Of a stretch of 64,000 nt of DNA, positions 36,565-47,933 are shown piece by piece (within the stretch, counting starts at the first letter, position 1; each line of letters begins with the position of its first letter). The notes beneath the pieces are model-generated. The model was not told the origin of the DNA and ran no database searches. It worked only from the letters and a program-made list of their open reading frames with translations. Origin of the DNA: Terrimicrobiaceae bacterium (GTDB taxonomy: Bacteria; Verrucomicrobiota; Verrucomicrobiia; Chthoniobacterales; Terrimicrobiaceae). The stretch spans positions 496,001 through 560,000 of the forward strand of contig JAGYIV010000010.1 of assembly GCA_018402345.1 (NCBI GenBank), given 5' to 3'. The position numbers and the translations under genes are program-made.

Positions 36565-38385
36565 TCAGTGGTGCGATGCCTCGCCGGCACCGCTCGGGAT
36601 GTGGATTTGCTCGACCATTTCCTGCACCTCCTTGGGCGGTTCGCCGCCAAACGGTCTCACCAGAAACGCCACAGCGAAGTTGATCAGCATGCCGACAAAT
36701 CCGATTCCTTCGGAGGAAATCCCGAAGAGCATTTGCTCCTTCGTGCCGCCGAGAAATTGGAAATAGACGATATACGAACTCGTGAAAACCATCCCCGCGA
36801 GCATTCCCGAGATCGCTCCGAGTTTGTTCATGCGCTTGGAGAAAATCCCGATCAACAGCGTCGGGAAAAATGACGAGGCGGCCAACCCGAAGGCAAATGC
36901 AACCGTCTGCGCGATGAAGGCGGAGGGCGGATTGATGCCGAAATACGCCGCCACCGCCAGCGCCACAAAGGACGCACCGCGCGCGTAGTTCACCTCCTCA
37001 CGGTCGCTCAACTCCGGCTTCACGATCTTTTTCATCAGGTCATGGGAGATCGATGTGGAGAGCACCAGCAGCAACCCCGCCGCAGTCGAGAGCGCGGCCG
37101 CGATGCAGCCTGCCATGAGCAACGACACCACCCACATTGGCAGCCCGGCCATGGAGGGATTCGCCATGACCATGATATCGTTGCCGAACCACAATTCGTT
37201 TGGGTTGGTAAGATCGGCCTTGTTGGCCAGCAATCGCTCGCCATGCTCCCCCTGCCGCTGGCCCTCGGGCGCGTCGTAGTCAGGATACACCGGCTGTGGC
37301 CCCAAGAAGACGGTGTTCACGCCGAACTCGGATTTCGCGGGACCGAAATACTGGATTTTCCCGTCGCCGTTTTTGTCCACCCATGCCATCTGCCCGGTCG
37401 CCTCGAATTCCTGCAACCACGCAGGAGCCTCGACATACGGCGTGTCATGAAGTTCCTCGATCAAGTTCAGTCGCGCAAACGCCCCAATCGCCGGGGCCGT
37501 CAAGTAGATCACCGCGATAAATACCAGCGTCCAACAGGCCGAGTTGCGCACCGCCTGCACGCTCTTCACCGTGAAAAACCGCACGATCACATGCGGCAAT
37601 CCCGCCGTGCCGCACATCAGCGCCGCCGTGATGCAAAACATGTTCACCATCGACAATTTCCCCGTCGTGTATTCTTGGAACCCCAACTCCGCATTGATCC
37701 TGTCGAGCTTCTCAAAAAACGGCACCGACTCACCGTTCAACGAGTAATTCCCGATCAACCCCAACTGCGGCACAGGCTGGTTAGTGATCATGATCGCGAT
37801 AAACACCGCCGGAATCGTGTAGGCGAACGCCATCACACAATACTGCGCCACCTGCGTGTAGGTGATCCCCTTCATTCCCCCGATGCCCGCGTAGAAAAAC
37901 ACAATCGCCGCACCCACGACCACCCCTGCAGGAATCCCGATCCCGAACAACTGCGAAAACACCACACCCACCCCGCGCATCTGACCCATGATGTAGGTCA
38001 TGCAAATGAAGATCGCACAAATCACCGCCACCCCGCGCGCCCACTTCGAGTAGTAGCGGTCGCCGATGAAGTCCGGCACCGTCGCTTTCCCGAACTTCCG
38101 CAAAAACGGAACCATCAAAATCGTCAGCAACACGAATCCGCCGGTCCACCCCATCAAAAACCGCGAGGCATCATATCCGCTCATCGCCACCGCCCCCGCC
38201 ATCGAGATGAATGTCGCCGCGGACATCCAGTCCGCCGCTGTGGCCATGCCGTTAGCAAACGACGACACCCCACCGCCGGCCGTGTAGTATTCCTTCGTCG
38301 AGCCGGCCCGCGACCGCACCGCGATCACGATGTAAACCGCGAACGTGACCCCGATGAACACAAAGTTCAGCATGCTCTGGCTCAT
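36565..38385 (-). CDS. Sodium:solute symporter, acetate-permease-like large subunit
   Basis: A 606-residue SSS-family transporter with about 13 membrane helices. SKEYYTAGG-like and [14 protein letters not shown] segments, [10 protein letters not shown] and [13 protein letters not shown] match the ActP-like branch. An insert near 360-440 with a calcium-site-like [10 protein letters not shown] motif lies in a loop, which is found in some members. Together with the DUF4212 small subunit it should import a monocarboxylate with sodium. Its start overlaps the small-subunit stop by 4 bases. Confidence 0.9.
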   Translation of the reverse strand: MSQSMLNFVFIGVTFAVYIVIAVRSRAGSTKEYYTAGGGVSSFANGMATAADWMSAATFISMAGAVAMSGYDASRFLMGWTGGFVLLTILMVPFLRKFGKATVPDFIGDRYYSKWARGVAVICAIFICMTYIMGQMRGVGVVFSQLFGIGIPAGVVVGAAIVFFYAGIGGMKGITYTQVAQYCVMAFAYTIPAVFIAIMITNQPVPQLGLIGNYSLNGESVPFFEKLDRINAELGFQEYTTGKLSMVNMFCITAALMCGTAGLPHVIVRFFTVKSVQAVRNSACWTLVFIAVIYLTAPAIGAFARLNLIEELHDTPYVEAPAWLQEFEATGQMAWVDKNGDGKIQYFGPAKSEFGVNTVFLGPQPVYPDYDAPEGQRQGEHGERLLANKADLTNPNELWFGNDIMVMANPSMAGLPMWVVSLLMAGCIAAALSTAAGLLLVLSTSISHDLMKKIVKPELSDREEVNYARGASFVALAVAAYFGINPPSAFIAQTVAFAFGLAASSFFPTLLIGIFSKRMNKLGAISGMLAGMVFTSSYIVYFQFLGGTKEQMLFGISSEGIGFVGMLINFAVAFLVRPFGGEPPKEVQEMVEQIHIPSGAGEASHH

Positions 38386-38660
38386 TTCCCCTCCTCCCCT
38401 TCGGCATAGCCGAATTTCGCATCCAGCCGCTTCATGAGCACCGCATACGCAACCAGGATCAAAATGAAACAAATAATCGACCCCTGCTGCGCCATCCAAA
38501 ACCCGAATGGCGCCGTCCCCACCGGCGGCAGACGCTCATCCATCCACTCACGGAATAAAATCCCGCACCCGAAACTCACAAAAAACCAAATCCCCAGCAG
38601 CACAAAGAGAATCCTCAGACACGCCCGCGAATACGCCTTGGAATCCAGTGAGCGACTCAT
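38382..38660 (-). CDS. DUF4212 small subunit of sodium:solute symporter
   Basis: A 92-residue protein with two membrane helices ([18 protein letters not shown] and [21 protein letters not shown]) and the FGFWMAQQG motif typical of DUF4212. It is normally encoded next to VC_2705-type SSS permeases and forms a complex with them. It is coupled to the large-subunit gene by an ATGA overlap. Confidence 0.92.
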   Translation of the reverse strand: MSRSLDSKAYSRACLRILFVLLGIWFFVSFGCGILFREWMDERLPPVGTAPFGFWMAQQGSIICFILILVAYAVLMKRLDAKFGYAEGEEGK

Positions 38661-38806
38661 GGCACGAGTCCTTGCTGTTGAACTCTGCTGGGGGAAACAG
38701 GGGAAGCTATAAACGGCATAGGGAGGTAATCAGACCATACAGATACCCGCCCCGCCGTTGAACCATCAACAACAAACCGACCCCACCACCAAACTTTGGC
38801 GGCCTT

Positions 38807-39178
38807 TTATTGTTGGGACGGAGGTTCGCCGTTGTCCGCAACCGGGTTCACACGCACATCGATGTGGTTTCTTCCCTCGTCGATCACCGACTTGTCCCAT
38901 AGAGGAATCCTGCGGGCATAGGCGGCACGACCGAGCAGACTGGCGGCGACCGGTGCGGTCAGGAAAATAAAAACGATGGTCACCACCGCTTTGGTCACCA
39001 CACCCGTCTCGCCGAAATACAACGCGGCAGCCATGAGTAACAGGGCCACACCCAAGGAAGCCCCCTTCGTGGCGGCATGCATGCGAGCGAAGACATCGGG
39101 CATGCGAACGAGGCCCACCCCAGTGAGAAAAAAAAGAAACGTGCCAACCAACACAAGCAGGGCAATCGCGAAGATCAT
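38807..39178 (-). CDS. mrpG: Mrp Na+/H+ antiporter subunit G
   Basis: A 123-residue membrane protein with three helices. GLVRMPDVFARMHAATKGASLG is the family signature. It is the last gene of the mrpABCDEFG operon and overlaps mrpF by 4 bases. The soluble C-terminal tail, about 30 residues, is longer than in most homologues. Confidence 0.93.
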   Translation of the reverse strand: MIFAIALLVLVGTFLFFLTGVGLVRMPDVFARMHAATKGASLGVALLLMAAALYFGETGVVTKAVVTIVFIFLTAPVAASLLGRAAYARRIPLWDKSVIDEGRNHIDVRVNPVADNGEPPSQQ

Positions 39179-39459
39179 TTGAAATACCCCCGTTCTATGG
39201 CGATCGCCAACGCGATCGTGCCCAGAAACACCACAAGAGCGATCGCCAGCGCGATATCCAGCAGAAACGCCTCAGCCGTCGTCAACGCGGCAAGCACAAG
39301 CACCCCGATCATCATCGTCGCCATGACATCCGCCGCCACCACACGGTCGGGAAGACTCGGACCAAGAAGGAGACGCACAAAAGCCAAAATCAGGCCGATG
39401 CCAAGCATCAGACCGCCGACCATGACGCACACCGTAAGAATCGATGAACTTTCAATCAT
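39175..39459 (-). CDS. mrpF: Mrp Na+/H+ antiporter subunit F
   Basis: A 94-residue protein with three helices; the RLLLGPSLPDRVVAADVMATM loop is the family signature. Position between mrpE and mrpG agrees. Translation is coupled to mrpG by an ATGA overlap. Confidence 0.93.
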   Translation of the reverse strand: MIESSSILTVCVMVGGLMLGIGLILAFVRLLLGPSLPDRVVAADVMATMMIGVLVLAALTTAEAFLLDIALAIALVVFLGTIALAIAIERGYFK

Positions 39460-39462
39460 AGG

Positions 39463-39936
39463 TCACCTCAGGAGTTCCAACACGCGTCGCTCAAGATTGT
39501 TTTTGATATCGGCCCGGAGCGCCTCGGGGTCGCGGATATACATGGCATGCACATAGAGGGTTTTCCTGTCGGGCGAAATATCCAGGCTCAACGTGCCCGG
39601 CGTCATCGTGATCAGGTTGGCCAGCACAGTGATCTCCAGATCGGTGCGTGCATCGAGCGGAATCCCGATCACCCCCGGTGTCATGCTGAAATTCGGCGTG
39701 AGGATGTCGTAGGCGATCATCGCGTTCGAGAAGAGAAGCTCCTTCAAGTAGTAGAGCAGGAAGGAAAGGAACTTCCTGACCTTGCCGAAATATCCGTCAT
39801 GCCCTGGTTGGTCGCGGGTGACGAACGCCAACACGAAATAGCTCACCACAAGCCCGGAAACCAAATTGGCGAGAGACAACCCACCTAACAACCCGGCCCA
39901 TACCAGCGCGAGAACGATATTCCAAAACGGATACAT
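39463..39936 (-). CDS. mrpE: Mrp Na+/H+ antiporter subunit E
   Basis: A 157-residue protein with one or two N-terminal helices and the conserved cytoplasmic part: [42 protein letters not shown] and LYVHAMYI. It stands in the normal operon place. The upstream mrpD frame runs 52 bases into this gene, which may reflect an indel near the end of mrpD. Confidence 0.92.
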   Translation of the reverse strand: MYPFWNIVLALVWAGLLGGLSLANLVSGLVVSYFVLAFVTRDQPGHDGYFGKVRKFLSFLLYYLKELLFSNAMIAYDILTPNFSMTPGVIGIPLDARTDLEITVLANLITMTPGTLSLDISPDRKTLYVHAMYIRDPEALRADIKNNLERRVLELLR

Positions 39937-41456
39937 GGCTTAGTTCCCCCCATCACGGCTTCAATATAGCGACTCGGAGTCAGCAACTGCGCGGCGGCAC
40001 GCTCCGCGAAATCGAAATAAAACTGCGGAAAAAACCCAATCGACAATGTCAACAGGGCGAGCGCCGCCACAGGACCATACAGAAGCGCCTTGTCTCGCGG
40101 AGTCAGCGCAGCGAGATCCACTTTCGGAACTCCCTCAGGCACGGCTTTCCAAAACACCTCTGCCCAGATTTTTGTCATTGAAAAGAGGGTCAGCAACCCC
40201 ACAGCCAGCGCCACCACTCCCAACACCGCCGCCCACGGACCGAACATCGTGTCCCCGGCAAGCGAGGCCTTGACGACGGCGAACTTGGCGAAAAAGCCCG
40301 AGAGCGGGGGGATGCCTCCGAGCGACATCGCGGGAATGAAAAACAACACCGCCAACCACGGCGTGGCCGCATAAAAGCCACCCAGTTTTTTCAATTGAAA
40401 GGACCCACCATAGCGGCGAGTGATGCCACTGATCAGGAACAAGTTGGATTTCACCACGATGTGGTGGAAAAGATAAAACACACACCCCGCCAGCGCCAAG
40501 GGGGTGAACAATGCAAGCCCCAGAACCATGTAGCCGATCTGGCTGACAATGTGGAACGAAAGAAGCCTCCGGAAGTCGAACTGCACCACCGCCCCGAGCA
40601 CCCCAGTGACCATCGTCAATCCAGCGATCGCCAGCAACAATCCGTGTGTGAACATCAGATCGCCTGTGAACACCAGCGTGAACACGCGGATCAACGCATA
40701 CACACCCACCTTGGTCAGCAATCCGGCAAACACCGCCGACACAGCCACCGGCGGCGTGTGGTAGGACGCCGGGAGCCAGAAAAACAACGGAAACACAGCG
40801 GCCTTGAGCCCAAACGCCACCAAAAACAACATGGCGGTCATGGTCAGCAGACCGGGATGCATCAACTCCCGCGATTTCACCGCCAAGTCGGCGAGATTCA
40901 ACGTGCCTGTCTGGCCATAAAGGATGCCGCAAGCGGCCAGAAACAAACTCGAGGAGACCAGATTCAGCACCACATACTTCACCGCGCCTTCCATCTGCGG
41001 CTTCTCGCCTCCGAGGCACATCAGCACAAAAGAACTGATCAGCATGACCTCGAACCAAACAAACATGTTGAAAATATCCCCAGTCAAAAACGCCCCGCAG
41101 ACACCCATCATCATGAAATGCAGGAACGCAAAATAGCCGTGGCGAATCCTGCCCTCATCGATGTCCGCGACCGAATACACCGCCACGGCAAGCCCGGTGA
41201 TTGCCGAGACAAGCACCATGATCGCCGACAGCATGTCAGCCACCGCGATAATGCCAAACGGCGCGGGCCAGTTGCCGAACTCGACAACATGGATCGTTCC
41301 ATCCGCTACCTCGGCCATCAACCAGAGGGACACCCCGAGCAACACTGCCATGCCGGAAACACCAAGAACCTTCTGCGCGCGAAGGGATCGGCCGGTCAGT
41401 AGACAGGAAATCGCCGTGGCAAGCGGCACAAGCAGGCACAAAGTCACGGGATTCAT
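39885..41456 (-). CDS. mrpD: Mrp Na+/H+ antiporter subunit D
   Basis: A NuoN/NuoM-like proton-channel subunit of about 500 residues, with some 14 helices and the conserved lysines and glutamate of this family ([41 protein letters not shown]). As read, the last 20 or so residues have no family character and overlap mrpE. If the G6 run (minus strand, 39946-39951) had one more G, the protein would end right after YIEAVMGG, just before the mrpE start codon. So the true stop is probably near 39942. Confidence 0.9.
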   Translation of the reverse strand: MNPVTLCLLVPLATAISCLLTGRSLRAQKVLGVSGMAVLLGVSLWLMAEVADGTIHVVEFGNWPAPFGIIAVADMLSAIMVLVSAITGLAVAVYSVADIDEGRIRHGYFAFLHFMMMGVCGAFLTGDIFNMFVWFEVMLISSFVLMCLGGEKPQMEGAVKYVVLNLVSSSLFLAACGILYGQTGTLNLADLAVKSRELMHPGLLTMTAMLFLVAFGLKAAVFPLFFWLPASYHTPPVAVSAVFAGLLTKVGVYALIRVFTLVFTGDLMFTHGLLLAIAGLTMVTGVLGAVVQFDFRRLLSFHIVSQIGYMVLGLALFTPLALAGCVFYLFHHIVVKSNLFLISGITRRYGGSFQLKKLGGFYAATPWLAVLFFIPAMSLGGIPPLSGFFAKFAVVKASLAGDTMFGPWAAVLGVVALAVGLLTLFSMTKIWAEVFWKAVPEGVPKVDLAALTPRDKALLYGPVAALALLTLSIGFFPQFYFDFAERAAAQLLTPSRYIEAVMGGTKPCIRFGISFSRWYGPGC

Positions 41457-41800
41457 TGCGCGTCGGTGCTCCTCAGGTCGTCGACATCATCCGTGCCGGT
41501 GCTCTTGTCGGCGCGGTAGGCCATGGCGAGCGTAAAGGCGAGCACGCCAAAACTGATGACGATTGCGGTCAGGATCAACGCTTGCGGCAACGGATCGGCG
41601 GCGTTCGCAAGCGATGTCGAGGCGCCTGCAACAAACGGCGAGCCCCCCTCCTTGATTCCCCCAGCGGTGAAAATCAACAGGTTTACCGCTTGGCTCAACA
41701 GAGAAACCCCCATGACCACCCTCACCACACCCCGCCGCAACAACAAATAAACGGCTGCTGCGTAGAGAACCCCGATTGTGATGGCGAGCACGATTTGCAT
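41453..41800 (-). CDS. mrpC: Mrp Na+/H+ antiporter subunit C
   Basis: A 115-residue NuoK-like subunit with three helices. The [21 protein letters not shown] segment and [20 protein letters not shown] are typical. It overlaps mrpD by 4 bases and follows mrpB by 1 base. Confidence 0.94.
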   Translation of the reverse strand: MQIVLAITIGVLYAAAVYLLLRRGVVRVVMGVSLLSQAVNLLIFTAGGIKEGGSPFVAGASTSLANAADPLPQALILTAIVISFGVLAFTLAMAYRADKSTGTDDVDDLRSTDAQ

Positions 41801-41801
41801 A

Positions 41802-42221
41802 TCAGTCCTCCGCGTCCTCCCCGCCCAGTGAAAACACGATCATGCACACCACTCCAAGCACCACGATATAAACTCCGGTATCGAACACCAGCGGGGTGCC
41901 CACCTTGCCAAGCACTGGCCACACCGTCTTGTCCCACATGCCGGTCAAAAACGGCTTGCCGATGAACAGCGCCGGGAACCCGCTCGCCATGGCCACCAAC
42001 AAGCCGATGCCAAGCAGTTTCGCAGGATCGACCCCAAGCAAGCGGCGCGCCGTCGGCACTCCTTCGGAAAGCATGACGAGCACAAACGCCCCTGCGGCCA
42101 CAAGCCCGCCAGCAAAGCCCCCGCCGGGCAGGTTGTGCCCGCGCAGCAAAAGGAAGAACGAAAAGATCAACAGAAGCGCGGCGACGAGGCGCCCCACGGT
42201 TGTCAGGATCACGCTGTTCAC
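41802..42221 (-). CDS. mrpB: Mrp Na+/H+ antiporter subunit B
   Basis: A 139-residue four-helix membrane protein; [26 protein letters not shown] is the MnhB signature. It overlaps the end of mrpA by 4 bases and belongs to the hetero-oligomeric antiporter that exchanges sodium for protons. Confidence 0.94.
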   Translation of the reverse strand: MNSVILTTVGRLVAALLLIFSFFLLLRGHNLPGGGFAGGLVAAGAFVLVMLSEGVPTARRLLGVDPAKLLGIGLLVAMASGFPALFIGKPFLTGMWDKTVWPVLGKVGTPLVFDTGVYIVVLGVVCMIVFSLGGEDAED

Positions 42222-44551
42222 TTGTCGCCTCCCTTTTCAGTATTTTTCGGACGCAGGCGCATGATGGCCCACACCCCGAGCGCGGCGATGGCGAGCACAG
42301 TAATTTCACCAAGCGTGTCGAGCGCACGGAAGTCGACAAGAATCACGTTCACCACATTGCGCCCGTTGGCGAGCGGCAGGCTGGACTCTCCCATGAATTT
42401 GGAGACCGACATGTCCGCCCCGCCGGCACCCATTTCCGCCAGCACCACCAGCGTCATCACAACACCGAACCCCGCCGCGATGATTCCATCCCGAATCTTC
42501 GTGCCAAGCTTCGAGTAGTGGCTGAAAAGCGGTAACCTATAGAAGGCAAGCACGAAGAGCACCAGCGCGAGCGTTTCGACAAGGATTTGGGTCATCGCGA
42601 GGTCGGGCCCGCTGAACAGGAAAAACAACATGCCCACCCCAAGCCCAACCACGCCGAGCGCAAGAATCGCGTAAAATCGCGACAGGGCGAGGCAGGCGGC
42701 CACAGCTCCGGCGATGATCAAGAGGCAAACCACCACCGGCAGGAACTGCAACGGGATCAATGCGGAGGAGTCCGGCAGCGATAATTCGGAAGGCAGCGTC
42801 CAAAGCACCAGTGCCGCGGTGAAGAGGAAAATCGTAAGCAGGTAGTTTCTCAGGTAGCCGTTTTGAGTGGTCCTCGTGAGCCAATCGGCAAACCCCAGCG
42901 TGCCTGAAAGCAGAAGCTCGTAGCATCGCTCGGGACCAAGGCGCCCGAGCACGGCGAAGCGGGCGGATGCCGCCCTGATGCGTGGAGCCGCGAGATACAA
43001 CACGATCCCGAGCGCTACTGTGACCCCGCTCAAGCCGAGCGCGAGCGTCCATCCATGCCAGAGCTTGTAGGCGATCTCATGGTCGGCGGACCCCAGCACC
43101 GCGTGGACCGAGGGAGCGATCAGCATGCCGCCGGAAATTCCAGGAAACAGGCCGGCCTTGAGCCCGGCGACCCCAAGCAGAATCGGGCCGATCCACATCG
43201 TCCAAGGTGCCTCGTGGGGGTGTTTCGGCGTCGGCAGCAACGGTCCGAAAAATGGCTTCCAAGCCGCCGTCGCGGCCAGCGCAAACATCGCGACACTGGC
43301 CGACACGCCCAGAATCTCCCAAAGTGCCCCCTGACCGTCCGTGGCGATCAGCGCCTTGTAGAAATATTCCTTGCCGACAAACCCCAACAGCGCAGGGAAC
43401 CCCGCCATCGACAATCCCGCGAGAAGGGCTGCGGCAGCGGTAAAAGGCATCGCCCTGCGCAATCCGCCGACCGCGTCCGGATCGCGCGTGCCCGTCTCAT
43501 GGTCGATCGAACCGGCGCACATGAACAAGGCGGCCTTGTAGAGAGCATGGGCGAGCAAATACACCATCGCCGCCTTCACCGCAGCCTCGGTGCCGATCCC
43601 AAGCAACATCGTCAGGGTCCCGAGAACCGACAACGTTGTATAGGCGAGGATTTTTTTCAGGTCCCTCTGGCCAAGCCCCATCGCCACCCCCAACAGCATT
43701 GTCACAGCGCCGACTGGAGCCACGATCGGCATCCATAGCGGACTTGCGGAGAGGAGCGGATGCAACCGCGCGAGCAAAAACACCCCGGCCTTCACCATTG
43801 TCGCCGAGTGCAGGTAGGAACTCACCGGCGCGGGAGCCTCCATGGCATTGGGCAACCAGAAGTGGAAGGGAAATTGAGCGGATTTGGTAAAGGCACCAAG
43901 CAGGATCAACACCAACACCGCCGCAAACCCAGGCTGCGCGACCAATGCCGCCGCATCCAGCGCATTGAGCTCCGACACCCGATACGTGCCAGCCATGCGC
44001 CCGAGCAAAAGAATCCCAGCCAGCATCGCCAATCCCCCCGTGCCTGTCACCAGCAACGCCTGCAAGGCGGAGGCCCGCGACCGCGCGGCCGTGTGGTAAT
44101 ATCCGATCAGCAAATAGGAGGAAATGCTGGTCAATTCCCAGAACACAAAAAGCGCCACCAGATGATCCGAGCTGACCACCCCGAGCATCGATCCCATGAA
44201 TCCGAACAAGTAGAGATAAAACCTACCGAGATCTTTTTTTCCGTGCAGGTATCCCGCCGCATACCAGGTCACGAACACCCCGATGCCGCTGATGAGGAGG
44301 AGAAATAATAGGGACAGACCGTCGATGCGAAGATCGAAGGCAAGACCAAGCGACGGCACCCATTCGCTGCGGAATGCCACAGCACCTCCGGCCGCGATTG
44401 TCGGCACCATCGAGGCGTAGAGCACCGCCGCCGCCAGAGGAACAAGCCCCAGCACAATGCCGCATTTGTCCCCCAACCGACGATGCAGCCACGGAGCGAT
44501 GAAGGCCGCGCCGAAGACGATTGCGATTGCGATGACGGAAAGTTGACCCAT
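42218..44551 (-). CDS. mrpA: Mrp Na+/H+ antiporter subunit A
   Basis: A 777-residue NuoL-like subunit with about 20 helices. FVFWELTSISSYLLIGYYH, KSAQFPFHFWLPNAMEAPAPVSSYLHSATMVKAG-type and HALYKAALFMCAGSIDHETGTRD regions carry the conserved charged residues. The C-terminal part (from about 590) contains the MrpA_C/DUF4040 segment (GPDLAMTQILVETLALVLFV). It is the first gene of the operon A-B-C-D-E-F-G. The operon supports sodium and pH balance and lies beside a sodium-coupled symporter, which would profit from the gradient. Confidence 0.95.
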   Translation of the reverse strand: MGQLSVIAIAIVFGAAFIAPWLHRRLGDKCGIVLGLVPLAAAVLYASMVPTIAAGGAVAFRSEWVPSLGLAFDLRIDGLSLLFLLLISGIGVFVTWYAAGYLHGKKDLGRFYLYLFGFMGSMLGVVSSDHLVALFVFWELTSISSYLLIGYYHTAARSRASALQALLVTGTGGLAMLAGILLLGRMAGTYRVSELNALDAAALVAQPGFAAVLVLILLGAFTKSAQFPFHFWLPNAMEAPAPVSSYLHSATMVKAGVFLLARLHPLLSASPLWMPIVAPVGAVTMLLGVAMGLGQRDLKKILAYTTLSVLGTLTMLLGIGTEAAVKAAMVYLLAHALYKAALFMCAGSIDHETGTRDPDAVGGLRRAMPFTAAAALLAGLSMAGFPALLGFVGKEYFYKALIATDGQGALWEILGVSASVAMFALAATAAWKPFFGPLLPTPKHPHEAPWTMWIGPILLGVAGLKAGLFPGISGGMLIAPSVHAVLGSADHEIAYKLWHGWTLALGLSGVTVALGIVLYLAAPRIRAASARFAVLGRLGPERCYELLLSGTLGFADWLTRTTQNGYLRNYLLTIFLFTAALVLWTLPSELSLPDSSALIPLQFLPVVVCLLIIAGAVAACLALSRFYAILALGVVGLGVGMLFFLFSGPDLAMTQILVETLALVLFVLAFYRLPLFSHYSKLGTKIRDGIIAAGFGVVMTLVVLAEMGAGGADMSVSKFMGESSLPLANGRNVVNVILVDFRALDTLGEITVLAIAALGVWAIMRLRPKNTEKGGDK

Positions 44552-44711
44552 GAAAATTCAAGACGCCCGTAAGGACGGAAATTTAAAGGCCGCGAAAAAG
44601 CATGATCACCGAAGCCAAGTCAAGAGCAACCGGACTGCTCCGGTGCAGGAATTGAGATCGCTGGGTTTTCAAACTCGCCACCGCCGGATTCGCCCGATAG
44701 ATACCACATCC

Positions 44712-45071
44712 ATGGCCCGCAACGTCCTCGGTGGTGAACTCGAACCCTGCTGCTACGAACCCCTCACCGGTTTTTACCGCGACGGATTTTGCCACACAGG
44801 CACAGGCGACTTCGGTGTTCATACCGTCTGCGCGGTCATGACCGCCGAGTTCTTGGAGTTTTCCCTCGCCCAAGGAAACGACCTTACCACTCCTCGCCCC
44901 CAATACGAATTCCCCGGCCTCAACCCCGGTGACCGCTGGTGCCTCTGCGCCTCGCGTTGGAAGGAGGCCTACGACGCCGGAAAGGCCCCGCAGGTCCTGC
45001 TGAACTCCACCCACGCCTCGAGCCTGGAGTTCATCTCCCTCGAGGAACTCCAATCCCACGCCGCTGACTGA
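44712..45071 (+). CDS. DUF2237-family protein
   Basis: A 119-residue protein matching DUF2237: MARNVLGGELEPCC near the start, TGFYRDGFCHTGTGDFGVHTVCAVMT and GDRWCLCASRWKEA. Several conserved cysteines suggest metal binding, but the function is unknown. The ATG at 44712 is the family start; the longer frame upstream has no similarity to anything recognised. Confidence 0.85.
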   Translation: MARNVLGGELEPCCYEPLTGFYRDGFCHTGTGDFGVHTVCAVMTAEFLEFSLAQGNDLTTPRPQYEFPGLNPGDRWCLCASRWKEAYDAGKAPQVLLNSTHASSLEFISLEELQSHAAD

Positions 45072-45121
45072 TAAAATCGCGGCCCCACCCCGAAGAGCGG
45101 AGCAGGACAGGAGAAAAAAAC

Positions 45122-45937
45122 CTACCGGAAACTGCGGGCATTGTTGCGGTCGGCGACATCAAGATCCGCCCCGCGCCGTTTCATTACAAACGTGTTGTTG
45201 TCCCCATGCCGAGTCCAAGGCCCATTGGGCACCTCAGTCGCATCGACAAACTTCCAATCACACACATCCTTGCCCGTCATTCCGAGATAATCCCGCACCG
45301 CCGGCGACACATCCAACCCGGCCCCTTGGTTGAGGTTCGGGCGCGGGCGCTCGTTGCCGAACACATACTGCCAATGGTCGGTTCGGAACGGCCCGCAATC
45401 CTCCCACTGCGCATACGCGATACGATTCTTGTGCCGGATCGCCAACCAGCGCCCTTTGCAAACCGACCTGCCGGGCTTTTGAAACGCCTCGCGAAACCAC
45501 GGAATCACCTTGGGAGCCTCGGGCTTTGTCTTGCCTTTGGTGACATCATTATAAGGAAGCGCGACATAGAAGGGGTTTTGCCGGGGAATAAAGTTCTTCG
45601 GGATAAAATCCCGCCGCGCCGCAGGATCGGGATTGTCGTATCCACCGAAATTATAGACCCACCGCGTGTCCCATGAACTCTTGTGGTTCGGCACCGGATT
45701 GTTCTTCGTGGGCTTTTCGCCGACCCAGAACACTGTGGTGACGATGTTTTTCTTCCATGGAAACCTACTCGCCATGCGCGTCGGTGTCGTCGCCACGGGC
45801 GGTTCGACCTTCGAGATCGCCGTCTCGCGAAGCGAACGGGCCAACTTCTCGAAGTCGGCCGAGAGATCAGCCGCTGCCCGGTGTGGCACCAATGCCAGCA
45901 CCGACAACAGGATCAAAATGTGTCTGGGTTTGATCAC
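45122..45937 (-). CDS. Secreted protein with a probable double-psi beta-barrel domain
   Basis: A 271-residue protein starting with GTG (VIKPRHILILLSVLALV), which gives a clean signal peptide; an ATG 87 bases upstream would place 29 non-conserved residues before it. The C-terminal half contains YAQWEDCGPFRTDHW and GAGLDVSPAVRDYLGM, the Asp-Cys and LDLSP patterns seen in RlpA/expansin-like barrels. The middle has FGGYDNPDPAARRDFIPKNFIP. It might bind or cut cell-wall glycans, but this is inferred only from those motifs. Confidence 0.62.
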   Translation of the reverse strand: MIKPRHILILLSVLALVPHRAAADLSADFEKLARSLRETAISKVEPPVATTPTRMASRFPWKKNIVTTVFWVGEKPTKNNPVPNHKSSWDTRWVYNFGGYDNPDPAARRDFIPKNFIPRQNPFYVALPYNDVTKGKTKPEAPKVIPWFREAFQKPGRSVCKGRWLAIRHKNRIAYAQWEDCGPFRTDHWQYVFGNERPRPNLNQGAGLDVSPAVRDYLGMTGKDVCDWKFVDATEVPNGPWTRHGDNNTFVMKRRGADLDVADRNNARSFR

Positions 45938-46093
45938 GGAACCCCGAAATCTGCACCACCCCGCCGGATGCCGCAAACCAAAAATGCCTTCACCCTCAGG
46001 TTGGTGAATCAAGCAGGCGAACACCTCAACAGGGCGATCGCCCCGTGGAAAATGTGCGTGTCATTTCCAGACCGGCTGGTTTCATCTCCCGCC

Positions 46094-47706
46094 ATGTCTC
46101 GTGTCTTGCCTTGGGCCCTCGCGCTGACAAGCGGTGCCCTCCTTGGTCTCTGCTACCCGCCGTGGGGATTCGGCGACCTCTGCTGGCTGGCCCTCACCCC
46201 GCTGGCGTGGGCGGTCTGGTTCACCAAACCGCCGGAGCGCCGCCCGTGGCTCCACCGCGCGGGGCTGGGCTATGTCTGCGGCGTGGTTTTTTTCACCATC
46301 TCGGCCTCTTGGCTGACCACACTCACCTGGCCGGGGTTTGTTCTGCTGGTGCTCTACTTCGCAGCGTATTTCAGCGCCTGGACGCTGCTGGCATGGCTGC
46401 TTGCGGGGCATCATCCGCCAACCGCCTGGCTCTCCTCTCTCCACAACCTGCGCATCTGCCTCCTCGCCTCGGCGGGCTGGGTGGCGCTCGAGTGGCTCCG
46501 CGGCGTCATCTTCCCGGCATTCGGGTGGAACGGCCTCGCCATCGCACTCTATAAAAATATCCCGCTCATCCAAATCGCCGATATCACCGGCACCGGGGGC
46601 GTGTCGTTTCTAGTGATCATGGCGAATCTCACGCTGGCTGTGACCGTGAGACGTCTCGCCATGGAAATCGGTCAAAACCGACTCAAACCGCATCTGGACT
46701 TTGCATTTGCCGTCGCGCTTATCGCCTCGGCCTGGGGCTACGGCGTGCGCCAACTGCTCGCCCCAGCGCCGGAAAGTTCGGAACTCACCTTCGCCGCCGT
46801 GCAAGCAAACATCCCGCAAGATATCCGCAACGACCCTGCTTTTCCCTCGACGTCCTCGAGACCTACCGCCGCCAAACCACCGCAGCCATCGCCATGCAGC
46901 CGGACCTCATCCTCTGGCCCGAGTCGTCCACCCCTGCCCCGCTCCTCGGCGACCAACTCACCTGGGATCTCGTCAGAGGGCTCGCCGAACAACACACAGG
47001 CGACTTCCTGCTGGGCACCGTGCACTGGGCGCGGGAAGGCGATTTCAATTCCATCGCCCTCCTCACCTCTCGCGGCACCGAGGCCCAGCTCTACCACAAA
47101 ATCCACCTCGTCCCCTTCGGCGAATACGTGCCGCTCCGCGAGGAATTCCCACTCCTGGCGGCCATCGTGGGCGATCTCGTGCCGGATGACTTCGATGCCG
47201 GAACGCAATTCGAAATTCTCGAAATGGCCTCCCGCCCCGTGAAACTCGCCCCGCTCGTCTGCTTCGAGGACACCCTCGGCGACCTCGCCCGCCGCTTTGC
47301 CCAACGCGGCGCGCAGGCGTTTGTCGTGGTGACGAACGACGGCTGGTTCCTCAAAAGCGCGGGGTCGATGCAACACCTCCACAATGCCGTCTTCCGCTGC
47401 GTGGAGACCAAGCTCCCCATGATCCGCGCAGCAAACACCGGCGTCACCTGTGCCATCGACCGCCTTGGAACTGTCCGCGAAGTCCTCCGCGACAACACCG
47501 GCAGCACCTTCACCCAAGGCGTGCTCTTCAGCCGCATCGACGTGCCCTCGCATCCCGAACACACCTTCTACACCCGCCACGGCGAGGTGTTTTCGATCTC
47601 GTGCCTCGCAGCCACCGCACTCGCGATCGCCACATGCCTCGCCCGCCGAAAATTACAAAATTCCTCTTGTCCGAATCCCCCCGACACGAAACCCTCCGCC
47701 GCATGA
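46094..47706 (+). pseudogene. lnt: Apolipoprotein N-acyltransferase, frame split by a 1-base deletion
   Basis: The two frames combine to about 537 residues. Several membrane helices with GLCYPPWGFGDLCWLAL, EWLRGVIFPAFGWNGLA and DITGTGGVSFLV come first, then a nitrilase-like domain with the Glu-Lys-Cys set in LILWPESSTP, LYHKIHLVPFGEYVP and PLVCFED. It adds the third acyl chain to lipoproteins at the inner membrane. The frame breaks at the T4 run 46840-46843; one more T would restore SLDVLETYRRQTTAAIA. Since lnt is normally important, a sequencing indel is likely. The stop overlaps purS (ATGA). Confidence 0.88.
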
Positions 47707-47933
47707 AAGTCCACGTCACCGTCCTGCCGAAACCCTCCGTCCTCGATCCCCAAGGCGCCGCCGCCGCCGAAGCCATCCGCCACCTCGGCCTCGAGGGCGT
47801 AGGCCGCGTCCGCATCGGCAAAATGATCGAACTCGAACTCCCCGACACCACTCCCGAAGACGAAATCCACCGCATCTCTCGCGACCTCCTCTCGAACCCC
47901 GTCATCGAAGACTACTCGATCAGCAAACAATGA
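47703..47933 (+). CDS. purS: Phosphoribosylformylglycinamidine synthase subunit PurS
   Basis: A 76-residue alpha/beta protein. [20 protein letters not shown] and [11 protein letters not shown] are the family signature. PurS bridges PurQ and PurL in the multi-protein FGAM synthase of purine biosynthesis. It overlaps lnt upstream and purQ downstream by 4 bases each. purL is not in the window. Confidence 0.93.
   Translation: MKVHVTVLPKPSVLDPQGAAAAEAIRHLGLEGVGRVRIGKMIELELPDTTPEDEIHRISRDLLSNPVIEDYSISKQ

Noticed and set aside
40395-41402. 335-codon plus-strand frame opposite mrpD
   Set aside because: His/Arg/Gln-rich shadow of a clear membrane-protein gene with conserved family motifs on the minus strand.
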